64,000 bases of DNA from Lentinus brumalis (lineage: Eukaryota > Basidiomycota > Agaricomycetes > Polyporales > Polyporaceae), in assembly GCA_001792895.1 (NCBI GenBank), contig MARA01000006.1, positions 868,001 to 932,000 on the forward strand, written 5' to 3'. The notes below the pieces were generated by a model. It saw only the letters and a list, made by a program, of their open reading frames with translations. It ran no database searches and was not told where the DNA came from. Positions 23,475 to 36,186 of this stretch are shown one piece after another; position 1 is the first letter of the stretch, and every line of letters starts with the position of its first letter. A program made the translations under genes and the position numbers.

Positions 23475-23915
23475 CCTGTGCATTGCTGCGCTTGAAACTT
23501 GATAAGCTTGAAAGAAAGAGTTCTCCGGGAACGGCTCTGGCTGAGGTGCAGAGGCGGGAAGCGGGGAACGTGCGTCGAGCAACGGCAAGCGGACTGCTAG
23601 AGTACAGTGTACAAAGAAAGAGCAGTGAAGTACAAGACGTCGAGCCTGTCGACGGAAAGTGGAATGCGGGAGATGGAGGCGGAAGGAAAGGACGAGGAAG
23701 CCTGCGTGCCCCGCGCGCGCGCTGGGTATATCGGCGTGGCTCTGCAGTGCTTCCGAAGTGATTGGCTGCTGCCCGCTGCTATCTCGCCTCCATGGTGACC
23801 GTGAATGCCGCTCTCCAGTAACCTTCTTTGTTATTTTCGTCGGGCGTGGTCTTTGCAAAGAATAGAGTACAGGCCACACATATGCAGACAGCATACAAAC
23901 AATCCCGGAAACGCC
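23475..23915. other. Intergenic region
   Basis: 440 bases between RMT2 and the membrane protein gene, both on the minus strand. It should hold the membrane gene's promoter and the RMT2 3' end; no distinct motif is called. Confidence 0.35.
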
Positions 23916-25402
23916 TCAGAAAGCCTTCATCTTCCCCACGGGGAGGCGGTACGTGCGCATTGCAAAGTACTCTCGCGTCTTCCCCCATCTGTCGGTATCC
24001 CCCTCGAAGACGTCGACGTCGCTCCATTCGACATCGATACCAATGTCAGCGAGATGGAGGTCCGATACGTGCGTGTAGACGTCGTAGAACAGGGAATCTG
24101 CGGCGCAGCTTGTCAGGACACCGTCGCAACGCGCAGCAACATGAACGTACTTGTAGCGCCTAGGCCGTTGAAGAATCCAAACCGAGATTCGGGGCCTGCG
24201 AGCAAGTCCGGAACATGTCCGAAGAACCGGTGCAAATCTGCGAACAATCCTTGAGCGGCAACATCGGGGAGATTGCGGGCACGGGAATGTACCTGAGTAG
24301 TCCTCGGAGAACGTGTCCGTGTAGACGACGTCGAAACCGCCAACGGCGAGCAGTTCCTCACTCTCTATGAAGTCTTGCCATTTGCCTTCCAGGACCTTGA
24401 CGCCCTCTTTCTCGTACCACCCCTGTTCCCGCATGTGCTTGAGAACGTCAGGGTGTGGCTCTATGATCACATGTAGGGAGGGCTTCGTGGGCAAGCTCTG
24501 AAAGAGGCTATCGATCTGTTCGCAAGTCAGCATCATGCGCATGAACGCGCTGGGACGCGCACTCACGATTCCGAGGCCGAAGCCGACGTTGAGAACTTTC
24601 AAGCCATCAGCAGCGTCCGGATGATCATCGCACAACCTGTGGACGGTTTCCTGCACTTGGCACTAGTTCACTAAGCCCACATCTCGAGCAGGCTTACGGA
24701 CGCTGGACTTACTGATGCCGCGCTCCCATCCCATCATGACACCGACCTCTTCCGAGTCGCTGACCTTGACGAGGCAGATGTCTTGGCCGTGCTCGTCTTT
24801 TGTGTACTCTAGCTTGGTGGACAGGAACGCGTCCGTCGATCCCGCTGCAGTCGTGTCGGTCGCCTTGAAGATGAGATTCAACGGCGAATTCACTGCCGGG
24901 GCCCGTTTCGCAAGGAGCGTGAGCAGGAGTTCTGCGGAACAACAGCGAGGTTGGTCAATTGGCTATTCAAGACCTTCCGAGATGCCCGAGCCTATGTGAC
25001 ATACCCGAGCGTATTCCGGCGTCTCGTATGATGGTGTAGCAATTCTCGTTGTTGAGAGACAACGCGACGTCACCCGCAGTGTTGTGCAGGTTGTCCACTG
25101 TGCGAGAGGCGTTAGTCCGGCATAAAGACCCTACGGATATGCTCATGCTTACCAGCGTTCCAAACAGCGCCTTCGTCAATCAGGAAGCGTACAAGTTCCT
25201 CATTCTCGGTGTAAGCTGCGGCATGCAAGGCTGAGGTTCCCTCGTCGTCTTGATACCAGACCGGTGCACCAGCTGCAATCACTTCTTTGATCTCGGAGAG
25301 TGGTTTGCGCCGTAAGATGGTTTCTATCAGCAACAATCCTTGAGCGACAATAGCATCAACATCCAGCTCCTCGTTCGACATGCTGACATCCTTGTCGCTC
25401 AT
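23916..25402 (-). CDS. RMT2: Protein arginine N-methyltransferase 2
   Basis: Seven exons (25402-25153, 25097-25005, 24931-24713, 24655-24567, 24515-24293, 24237-24151, 24097-23916) give 380 residues. The N-terminal part has ankyrin-like repeats (DEGTSALHAAAYTENEELVR, then VDNLHNTAGDVAL). The C-terminal part is a Rossmann methyltransferase: GLKVLNVGFGLGI (SAM-binding motif I, around residue 210), HVIIEPHPDVL (acidic end of strand 2), FDVVYTDTFSEDY and the RMT2-typical SRFGFFNGLGATNSLFYDVY. RMT2 methylates the delta-nitrogen of an arginine in ribosomal protein L12 in yeast. The length agrees with the family. An alternative start seven codons downstream (MSNEELDVD) is possible; the first ATG of the exon is used. 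It lies 286 bases from the end of the amidohydrolase gene on the same strand. Confidence 0.95.
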
Positions 25403-25688
25403 AGCCAAGGATCCTGTAAGTGGGAGAAGGTGGAAGGGGAAGAGGCACGATACTTACTTTTGCGTGGCGATCAAATCCTCGATCGATCTCAGATCCCAGT
25501 GTCGGTCCAAATTAGGAAAACGTTCAAGTTTAGGGTTAAGTGGAAGACGGATGCAGCTATGTACATAGTTAGTCGGCACTGGACAGCTATTCCTTTCCAG
25601 CAGGAATCATCACAAGAAGACTCCAATGTTGAGATATACACGGGTATATGCATGCTCTTCGTCCAAGTCACACAATCGCAGCACAGCT

Positions 25689-28600
25689 TCAGAAGACATC
25701 GACCAAGCCGCGCCGAGGAGAGATCACGGCAATAACCTTTCCTTCGTAGTCCAGCAGATCGCCGCCAGCAGTGGCGACAAGATCCTGCTCCTCACCAGCA
25801 AGATCAAGACCCAGCAGCTTCTCCACGTTCACAGACGCAAGGGCGAACGCCGAAGCCTTATCGAGCAGGCCGGGGCCTGCATCAAGCATCGCCTGAACGG
25901 CTCTGGTCAGGACAGTTGGGTATGGAGGCAGCAAAAGACCATACCTCTCCGATGTCGAAGCGCAGGTTTCGCGCGCGTGAGTTTGCCATGTCGATGACAC
26001 CTGGATGTCCGATCGCTCCGATTCCGCGCGGACCGACTCCGACGGTGATGTTGTGCTTGTTCAAGTAGCCAATAAGACTATCAGCCGTCTGGGGCGGTCC
26101 AGGGAGCCTAGGTCATGGTGGGGCTTAGCTACATGCAATGCGTATGCGTTAGAACGGCTACTCACGTTCGACGTTCATCCCAGTTATATGGCTGGAAGAG
26201 ACACACAGTCAGAAGATGGAAGGTAATGCAGACGGGTAGGAACGTACGAATGAACGCGACGGGGTAACGATGACTCCGACGTTGGCTTGGGCCAGCTCGG
26301 CCGCAAGGAGGTGCGCCTCTGTCGCGCCAGCAATGGTGAGCTTGATCGCATTGTCGGTCTTTGCCTCGACCTCCTTCTTCAGCGAGATGAGGGTTGCAAT
26401 GATGTCCGCGCTGTGCACATTCACTACCAATGGCAGCGTTCCCTTTTTCCATCCCGTCAGCACGTCGTGTCGAACGCGAAGACCAATTATCCAGACGCAC
26501 ATTTGCCACCTGCTGAAACCATGCACCAATTTCGCCATCGACTTCCTTTGTCAGGAGCTGTCTCATGGCCTCAATCTTCGTGCTAACGCTCGGCTCAGAG
26601 TCCCCGTGCGTCAGTGAAACATGGACTGCGACGACGTCCCGCACGATGGCTCCGCGAGACAGCTTGTGTGGGGCTCCGAGGGAGAATGCGGTGCTGATAC
26701 CGCTCAGCCATGCATTGTGCGACGGCGAAGTGATGCTGACAGTCACGCCGGCGCGATATGCCAGCCTGCACACGATGTCAGCACTGCGAACATCATTGGG
26801 GAAGTCGAATGCACGAACAGAGCGTCACGAGTTCCGAACTGGAGCCCGTCAATAGCTTTCGCGACGTACCCGCCTGGTCCGAAGAACGATGGTTGGCCCT
26901 GGAGAGGGTCGGCCACGTAACCGTCTCTGGTCGTAGCTTCCGTGAAGATCTCCGACAGGCCGAGCTCAGCGCCGTAGTTGACCAGTCCCGGCTGCACGGC
27001 GCCGCCCGCCAAGTCCACGACGGTTGCTTCGGAAGACGACAGGTACGAAGCACACGACGTCGCAGCGCCAGAGCAGACAACCTGCCCGTGTACAGCGACT
27101 ACAACCCCGGTGCTTCCAAAATCGAGGGCGCCCTGCGTGGCGAACATGCCCACAACTGTGCCCCGCACTTCATCGCGGGTCCAGAACTGTGACACGTTCG
27201 TGAACACGATCATATGCGGACGGAACTTCGGCTCCAGCGGTGGGAGGCCATCATATTCCAGCGTCCTTGCAGTTTCGACGTCCCACTTCGGTGTCGTCGG
27301 GGCGCGCTGGTGGGCAGCCGGCTTCGACGCGATGTGCGCGTGAGGGAACTGGAGGATGCCGTCAATAACAACTTGTGTGGGAGTCGCGCCGAGGGCGAGA
27401 GGATGGCTGTCCCAAAGGACGATGTCTAGTGACCGGTTTCATTAGCACGACATCGTCCTTGGCATCCCTGCAAAGCCGCGTTACCTGCATCGTACCCTGA
27501 GACGCTCTCGTGAGTAAAGAAGTGCGGGGAATATTGCGCCATAACGAACCTTCTTTGACGTATCCAATGCGGTGGTCAAGGCCCAAGATCTTCGCGGGTG
27601 TGCTGATGACGGATGCCAGCGCGACGTTTTCTGACAGCCCGTAGTGGTGAGCTATGGCGGCCTCTCCAATGAGGTTTCTCGATGGAATGGCAAAGTGATC
27701 GGACTGTATGTCCCGGCATTCAGTAGAGTCTCCTGCGCATTAAGCTCATGGGAGAAGAAGCACCTTCATGACCACATCGATACCCTCGTCCGCGAGAACG
27801 CGGGGTGCGAACTCAGAGTGCCGATATCCCTCGCGCTTGTACCTGAGGAGCACAGTTGTTGAGTTTGTCTGACTAACAAGATGCCGAGCAACCTACCTCG
27901 CGAACGTCGAGAACATCGCGATAGCCGGCGTGTTGTCTGTTCATCCTGTCAGGCCGGTGTCTGCGAGTATTCGAGAAGCGACAGGGCCTTACTGTATGCA
28001 CGTTTCAGGACCTCTGGCACCAGGTATGCTTCGTGCGCATGATGGAATGCGGCGACCTCGAACTGGAATTCGTTCGAGAGCTGCGGGGCTTGTCAGGTTC
28101 ACGCGAGTGTATCTCAGGGTTGCTATACGCACACGAACGAAATTATCGAGGTCCACCGCTTCGTAGCAGTGAGTTTGAACCTGTCATTGAGCGGCGACTT
28201 CAGTATCAGCGCTTTCGCCCGCATTCGAGAGACAGTAACCTTCGTTCTTCCTCGGAGAATATCAACCAGCGGCTGCCATTGGAGGTCTTCCGGAAACTTC
28301 TTGCTTCCAAGGGAGCGCCAGTCGCCAGACAGGACTTTCTCGCAATAATCGTCTTGCGCGTTCTTGATAGTGCGGGCAGTATCGTACCTGCACCCTTCCG
28401 TTAATTTCCGTCGGCGTGACGCGGTTCTAAGCTCACGCATGGCGGACCGCCCAAACAGTGTCCATTCGGGTGTCCTGGTAATACTTGGGGTTTTCGCCTG
28501 ATCGGAAGTGTCAGTGGTGGCCAATTAGTATCCCAGGCGCACAGCGAAAGCACCGACCGCATGCGTGTCTACACAAGTCATGATATCAGTGACCGCACGG

Positions 28601-29664
28601 CGTCGGCAATAGATAAAACCACGAACTTCATATGACCGAACCGAGGCGTCGCGTCTGGGGGAACGTCGGTACCATCGATACCGAGAGGTGGTTCTAACAG
28701 CATCGAGGTCGGCGATCTCTCTTTGGTAGGACGCAACTTCATGACTAGTCCCTGTCCCGCTGGTCACAACTGTTAGTTACATGCTGAGGCTAGGGCGGAC
28801 AGGCGGGCTTACCGATGCCATTGAGCGAACCGGGTAACATGAGAGAGGTCGTGACTCCGCCGGACATTGAATCTCTGTACCCTAAGACAAGTACCTCAGT
28901 ACTATGACGCCTCCGCCTGCAACGAGTAGCCTTACCATCGTCATGCGTGTTCAGTGCGTCCAAGGCTCTGAGCCACGGAACAATAGGGCCCTTGTATGAG
29001 TTGCCGTCGTTCGAGCCGCTGAGCGCCGGCGATGCCTGACCTCCCAGATGGGAATGTAGGTCGACAATGCTACATCAATCCCCGCGTCAGAACAAAGTGT
29101 TCAACAAAAGTTTCCTATACAAACCCCGGTGTGAGCCAAGCGCTGCGAGAGAATATGAGAGTCAGAAGCTGTTAAGCACTGTGTGGGGGCGCACCCTTCG
29201 GCGTCGATTGTGGCGACAGCGGCATATTTGTGCAAGATGTCGCGCGGTACATGACCGACGGCCTTTATAATACCCTTGTCCAGGAATATGTCACCTCTCA
29301 AAACCTCACGACCGCTATCATTTCCGGTCCATATCTTGGCATTCCGGATGAGCACTGATGCCGTGCCAACCTGAAATCTATCCGATTGTGTGCGAGAGTA
29401 GAAGTCGGCGGGTGGGCCAGGCTTCAACTGCAAGGAGCGACACTTGGCCAAGGTTGACTGCGCATCCAAAGGGACGACGACAGCGGAGTCACGCAAGCTG
29501 ACTTGGAAGATCCCGGAGGAGATGTATATGGCCGAGGTCGTTGCCAGCAGCACAAAGAGTCCAAGGAGAGTTCGGCGACTGTTCGGCTTGCGCCTTGGCC
29601 CTGTGTAAGGTGCAGGTGCAGGAAGGCTGTCGTGGCCTCTACTTTTATGGTCTCCTGGCTGCAT
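25689..29664 (-). CDS. Membrane-anchored metal-dependent amidohydrolase
   Basis: A long multi-exon gene of roughly 900 residues; the first exon is 29664-29195 and the last coding block ends at TGA 25689. The N-terminus is cytosolic and polar, followed by one membrane helix (TLLGLFVLLATTSAIYISSG), so this is a type II membrane or secretory-pathway protein. The composite beta domain starts at ASVLIRNAKIWTG. The metal-dependent barrel shows VDLHSHLGG (HxH ligands), VQTHCYEAVD and FHHAHEAYLVPE (His ligands) and SDHFAIPSRN (catalytic Asp), so the active site looks complete. A second amidohydrolase-like half follows (GAVQPGLVNYGAELG, then TVGVGPRGIGAIGHPG). It belongs to the broad imidazolonepropionase/adenosine-deaminase-like superfamily common in basidiomycetes; the substrate is unknown. 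The intron count is high (well over ten) and not every boundary was fixed. Confidence 0.85.
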
Positions 29665-30539
29665 GGTGAGGATACAGAGCCGTCCACGACAAACCCTTGG
29701 AACCGAAGAGACTAGCTAGTGAGTACTAGGGCTTGACTAGGACGGGTCTATGAGTATTAGTATGGGGCACTCAATCATAAGCAGTGGTCGTTGAAGGCAT
29801 CCAGGACTCATTCGCTCACCACGGTCTCACTCAGTGCTTTGCTCTCTTTACCCGGCACTCCTACCGCTTTGCCTCGAGCCAAGAGGTCGTTAACCTTGCA
29901 GTGTACCGTCGTTGCAGTGTACCTAGTAGTGCTGTGGCCGCGAAGTCGACGTGAGAACGCACCGCGAAGTGGAACCAGCGAACGGGCCGAAGCTCCGCGG
30001 CGCAGCCCCAAATGAAACGTTCCGAGACCGGCGAGGAGTGACTTAACCACCACGCATGATTTGTGTGGATCGCGATGCCTTCGCTGTTGCTCCTCACGCT
30101 CTCGAGTCTCAGCTGCTCGTTCACAATCCCAAAAGGACTGAACACTACTGCACGCCGCACGGACCACATCCGAGTCTGGAGCTCGGGCGCTAAGGGACCG
30201 GCTATGGCAGAGACCGACGGCCGATCCCACCGCTCGGGCTGCGCTTCGGTAGCTTCGGTCTGCCTTCAGCAAGCCCGTTTGTTCTGCGTAAGTATTGCCT
30301 TGTCGTGCGAAAGGCGGAATGCATGCGTCTGCCATCGAGTGCGATAAGTATGCAGAGTCAGAATGAAGGAGGATGGTACGTAGAGCACTAAGTGCATCGC
30401 TAGGCTACAGGCTGGAAACCACACGTACTAGTAGGTTCGCGACGTTCTGACATCATACAAAGTCCGCTGTGTGGATCGGTCGATCAGATTCAGAGGCGAT
30501 CTTTGCTGAGTAAGTCAGAGTCTCACAGACTTCAGGACA
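29665..30539. other. Divergent intergenic region
   Basis: About 0.9 kb between the divergent amidohydrolase and MDR reductase genes. Open frames on both strands (for example 175 codons on the minus strand at 29808-30335) have no motif or splice support. It probably holds both promoters. Confidence 0.35.
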
Positions 30540-30546
30540 TATATAA
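30540..30546 (+). promoter_or_regulatory. TATA box of the MDR reductase gene
   Basis: TATATAA ends 80 bases before the ATG at 30627, at the usual distance for this window. Confidence 0.5.
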
Positions 30547-30626
30547 GCTTGGCAAGCAGCTGCACCTGTTCCTCCTTATTACCCATTCTCATCTTGACCA
30601 CCATCACAATACACACGCGACGCGAC

Positions 30627-32154
30627 ATGGCACCGGTCACCAACGGACGTTTCCTTTTCAACGAGGTCCCTGAGGGTATGTACTTTTGCCCACGACCTGC
30701 TCGAGCAGTGTGCTTACTCGACTCGCACAGGCTTCCCAGTTCCCGGAAAGACGACGATCTACGATGCATCCCAGACCATCGACCTCGACAATGCCGACTT
30801 GCAGGGTGGCTTCCTCGTGAAGGTTCTCGTGCTCTCCATAGATCCTTACATGCGAGGGCGTATGCGCCACCCGGAGAAAAAGAGCTACAATGTCAGTGAA
30901 CTTTGTGTTAAACTGCTTGCGACTGTGTAGCTTACTTACATCGTACATCGCGCAGGCTCCTTTCACCATTGGCGAGCCGTAGGTAGCCTTGAATCGACAG
31001 CAGGACCTGCCAAACATGACAAATGCCCACAGACTTGCCAACTTTGGCGTCGGAGTCGTCCTTCGCTCGGAAAACTCCGCAGTGAAACCGGGTGACCACC
31101 TCTATGGCTTCTATCGTGAATATCCCAATCCTCGAGCTACCGTTGAATTGTCTGACCGTTCTCCTCAGCGTTCGTCCAGTATACCATCCAGCACAATGCC
31201 CAGGCTTTCCGCGTGCTCGAAAACAAAGAGAATCTCCCATGGTCCGCATACATCGGCGTATGCGGCATGCCAGGTGGGCCTGGAGGTCCCTCAATAGTCA
31301 TGGAGTCTCAGTATCTGACCAATTACGCTCAGGTGAAACGGCATACTACGCGTGGAAGGAGTACGCCGCCCCGAAGAAGGTAAAGCGATCCCTGCATGTG
31401 ATGTTGCGTTCCTGACCATGATTCAGGGCGACGTGGTATTCGTAACAACCGCGGCGGGTCCTGTGGGAGCGTAAGTTATACATCTCTTGTTGGACCACTT
31501 GCATGTCTGAAATAGCCTTGTTCAGTACAGTGGTGCAGCTTGCAAAGGCGGACGGCTTGAAGGTCATCGCCTCCGCAGGTTCGGATGAAAAGGTCGCGTT
31601 CGCCAGTTCTATCGGCGCCGACGTCGCCTTCAACTACAAGACGACTCCCACTCGTAAGGTTTTGGAGAAGGAGGGCCCGATCAACATGTGCGTGCTTGCG
31701 CAAGCCAGTTGTTTCATAGGCTAACGTGGCGCATATAGCTACTGGGACAACGTCGGTGGAGAGACGCTAGAGGCCGCGCTCGATAACGCCGAGAAGGGTG
31801 CCCGCTTTATCGTGCGTGCCACAGTTCTTTTCATCACCTTGCGGCTTCACTGAGACTCACTATCTGCAGGAATGCGGCATGATCTCCAGTTACAACACCC
31901 AGAAGCCCTACGGCGTCACCAACCTGATGAAGATCGTCGCGCAGGAGCTGCACATTCACGGCTTCATCGTCGGCAGTATCCGCGACAAGTACGTCGACGA
32001 GTTCTACTCCAAGTTCGTGCAGCGTGTCGCGAGCGGGGAGATCAAGTACAAGGAGCACCTAGTCCGCGGGTTGGAGAACGCCGGAGAGGCGATCTTGGAC
32101 GTGCAGAGCGGGAAGAACTTCGGCAAGTGCGTCGTAGTTGTTGCTGACGAGTGA
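30627..32154 (+). CDS. NADP-dependent MDR reductase (LTB4 12-hydroxydehydrogenase type)
   Basis: Ten exons (30627-30675, 30731-30891, 30956-30978, 31033-31115, 31169-31273, 31333-31379, 31427-31470, 31526-31687, 31739-31811, 31870-32154) give 343 residues. The fold is a zinc-free medium-chain dehydrogenase/reductase. Visible are VLSIDPYMRGRM near residue 50, WSAYIGVCGMPGETAYYAWK, the nucleotide-binding VFVTTAAGPVGATVVQLAK (AAGPVG in the Rossmann turn), and YWDNVGGETLEAAL. This set is typical of the prostaglandin reductase/alkenal double-bond reductase group, which reduces alpha,beta-unsaturated carbonyls with NADPH in the cytosol. The exact substrate cannot be told. Its position next to a peroxidase suggests, but does not show, a role in detoxifying products of lignin or lipid oxidation. 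The start is supported by a TATA box 80 bases upstream. Confidence 0.92.
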
Positions 32155-33680
32155 ACGTAGTTCGTGCTAGGCAGAGAATGTGCGTGTATTTGTACGATAT
32201 TCAACAGTCTTGGATCTCAGCGATGTCCGCAAACGTGATGCGTCAGGCATGTCTTTCTCACATTGCATTGTGTATAGCTACTAACAATGCGTGCAGTCGA
32301 ACCAAGTCGAACGACACTCACGAGGAGGCGCAAGTACTGGAGTCTGGCAGTAAATCCGGAATATCCGCCGTGACGTCGTTCACCTTCTTGTTTAAGACGG
32401 CCGAGAAGACCCGCCAGCATACTTATAAGTGATATCGTAGTCCCCACTATGAGGTGGATCATTCTCACCGGGCGTGCGCCAACAGCGCCTCATTTACACA
32501 CTTTGAGTGGTCAGTGCGAGCTCGTTGCTTCTCGAGCGACGGCCCGGCGGGTGCAGCCTCAGCCCGGTCCGCAAACAGTTGTCCACCCCTCAGGCTCATC
32601 GAGAGATTCATCGCCTTCGAGAGAAATCTGTGCTGGTGAGCACACGGTGGCCTTCTCTATGTGCTACTATTGATCAACGACGACTGCCATAGTCAGCACT
32701 TGAAAGGGTGGGCAATTTCGTGCTTTCTGCAGTAGCCTCCCTCCCGAGCACCCACGTACGCAAATTCGCACGTACTGGCCAGTGGCTTGGAACCCGCACT
32801 GGTACGCACGGCTATTCTCAGCCCATCTCTCATTCAATCTTGACTAGTTCATGGTATAGGCTACCGCCGAATCCTCGGGTGGTCCTAGTGCAGGGCAGCA
32901 CTGTGACCCATGCCCACGGAATCGGTTCTGTCACGGTGCCGAATACACCGCTGGGACAGCCAAGTTCGGTGACATGGGTTCCTACCCACGGGCTCGGCCA
33001 GACTTCCCATCGCCGCGGTTATGGCCAGCGAATGGTATTCGGGCCTTTACCGTGCCACGGGGATGGACCCTCTGACTAGCCACGAACCCGACGGCAGCGA
33101 TGGAAACGTTCACGGGTCTCGTCGAGATCCACGATACGCAGCAGCTGTCGCACTTTCTGTGGAGCCTCGTGCCCCACTTAACCTCGGTGGTCCCCAGAGC
33201 CTCGTCTATGGGCGAGAGGTCAGCACATCCGCTTGCCTCGTCCTCGACAAAAAGTCTTACTTGTCAGCTCATCAATCCTGACCGTCATCCTCTCACCGAG
33301 GCTGCCAAGCGTTCGGACTGGCCACCAGCAGCTGACATTCCGTGCGATGTCCAAAGGCTATACATACGACCTCGAAAAGCTGTCGGCTTGACAAGGACAC
33401 CGTGCGCCAATAGACGACCGACCTATGGCGCCCTTTCCCGTGGTTATGGGTACACACGTCTTGGGAACCCCTGCCAAAGCTTATGCCCTCGTCGGCTGAC
33501 TTGGTCTGCACAGGTTGGCCTTCCTGGGCATTCCCTGGACGGGCATCCGAATGCGACGCCGAAGATGCCGAGGTGTCTGTGCCCTCAACGACGCGAGCCA
33601 TTTTCCATGCTCCTGCGACCGAGCTTCAGACATAGCCGGGAGAGGGTGACGAATTCTGAAGAGGCAGCATCGGCCAAAGG
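32155..33680. other. Peroxidase upstream region
   Basis: 1.5 kb between the MDR reductase and the peroxidase, both on the plus strand. Open frames of up to 234 codons exist but have no motif, no conserved composition and no splice support, so I call no gene. It most likely contains the peroxidase promoter. I did not find a clear metal-response-type element by eye. Confidence 0.35.
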
Positions 33681-33687
33681 TATAAAA
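33681..33687 (+). promoter_or_regulatory. TATA box of the peroxidase gene
   Basis: TATAAAA ends 95 bases before the ATG at 33783, in the expected position for a strongly regulated secreted-enzyme gene. Confidence 0.6.
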
Positions 33688-33782
33688 GCTAGGGCAGGGC
33701 CCGCTTGGTTCTGCAGCACTCTCGCAGAGTCTCCAAGCAAGCACTCGACTACCCAGCGGCTCCTCAGCAAACAACAGTTGAC

Positions 33783-35675
<1,893 letters not shown>

Positions 35676-36186
35676 ACGTAGAGCTTTGGCTGCCCAGGAT
35701 TTGCAGGGGAAATACCCATGGGGGAATGTAGGGGTTGGATACCGAGTGGAGAGTCACCTAGGGTCTTGCTTACTTCTTGTCCGGACTGTTCTTGTGGTAG
35801 ACGTCGCGTTAGCGCAGTTGAGTTGGTTGCAGCTGCATATGTAAATGACTGTGTAGACATGTGACAATTGAAATTTGTCAACACTTTACCAGCTCCGGTG
35901 TAATGGCAATCCAGCATACAATGATACATGTAGCGGCGAAGGGCAGGAATTTGCGCCTGAACGAGGACTGTGATCTACTAGTAGCGCTAAAGGCGGGCGT
36001 CGGGATTTGCCTTATTCGAGTTCCTTGGAGGATGCTTATCTAATCTTACCGGATCCAGTCACGCGCTGAAACCTAATTTTTTGTACTGCAGTCTGCGCAC
36101 CGCCGAAGGCCCTCATCGACATCGTCTTCGACGACCTCGCCGCCGACTCCTCTCTGCTTGTCGACTACCAAAACTACCTGAGCACG
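35676..36186. other. Intergenic region, eIF3c promoter
   Basis: 510 bases between the peroxidase stop and the eIF3c start. No coding frame or clear TATA box; a C-rich leader with GCCGCC and GACGACC repeats precedes the ATG. Confidence 0.35.

Noticed and set aside
29808..30335. 175-codon minus-strand open frame
   Set aside because: No motif, no splice support, and composition typical of a chance frame in GC-rich promoter DNA.
30075..30347. Plus-strand frame starting with a signal-peptide-like MPSLLLLTLSSLSCS
   Set aside because: The rest is unstructured and rich in Arg and Ser, the frame is short, and there is no TATA box or splice site to support a gene.
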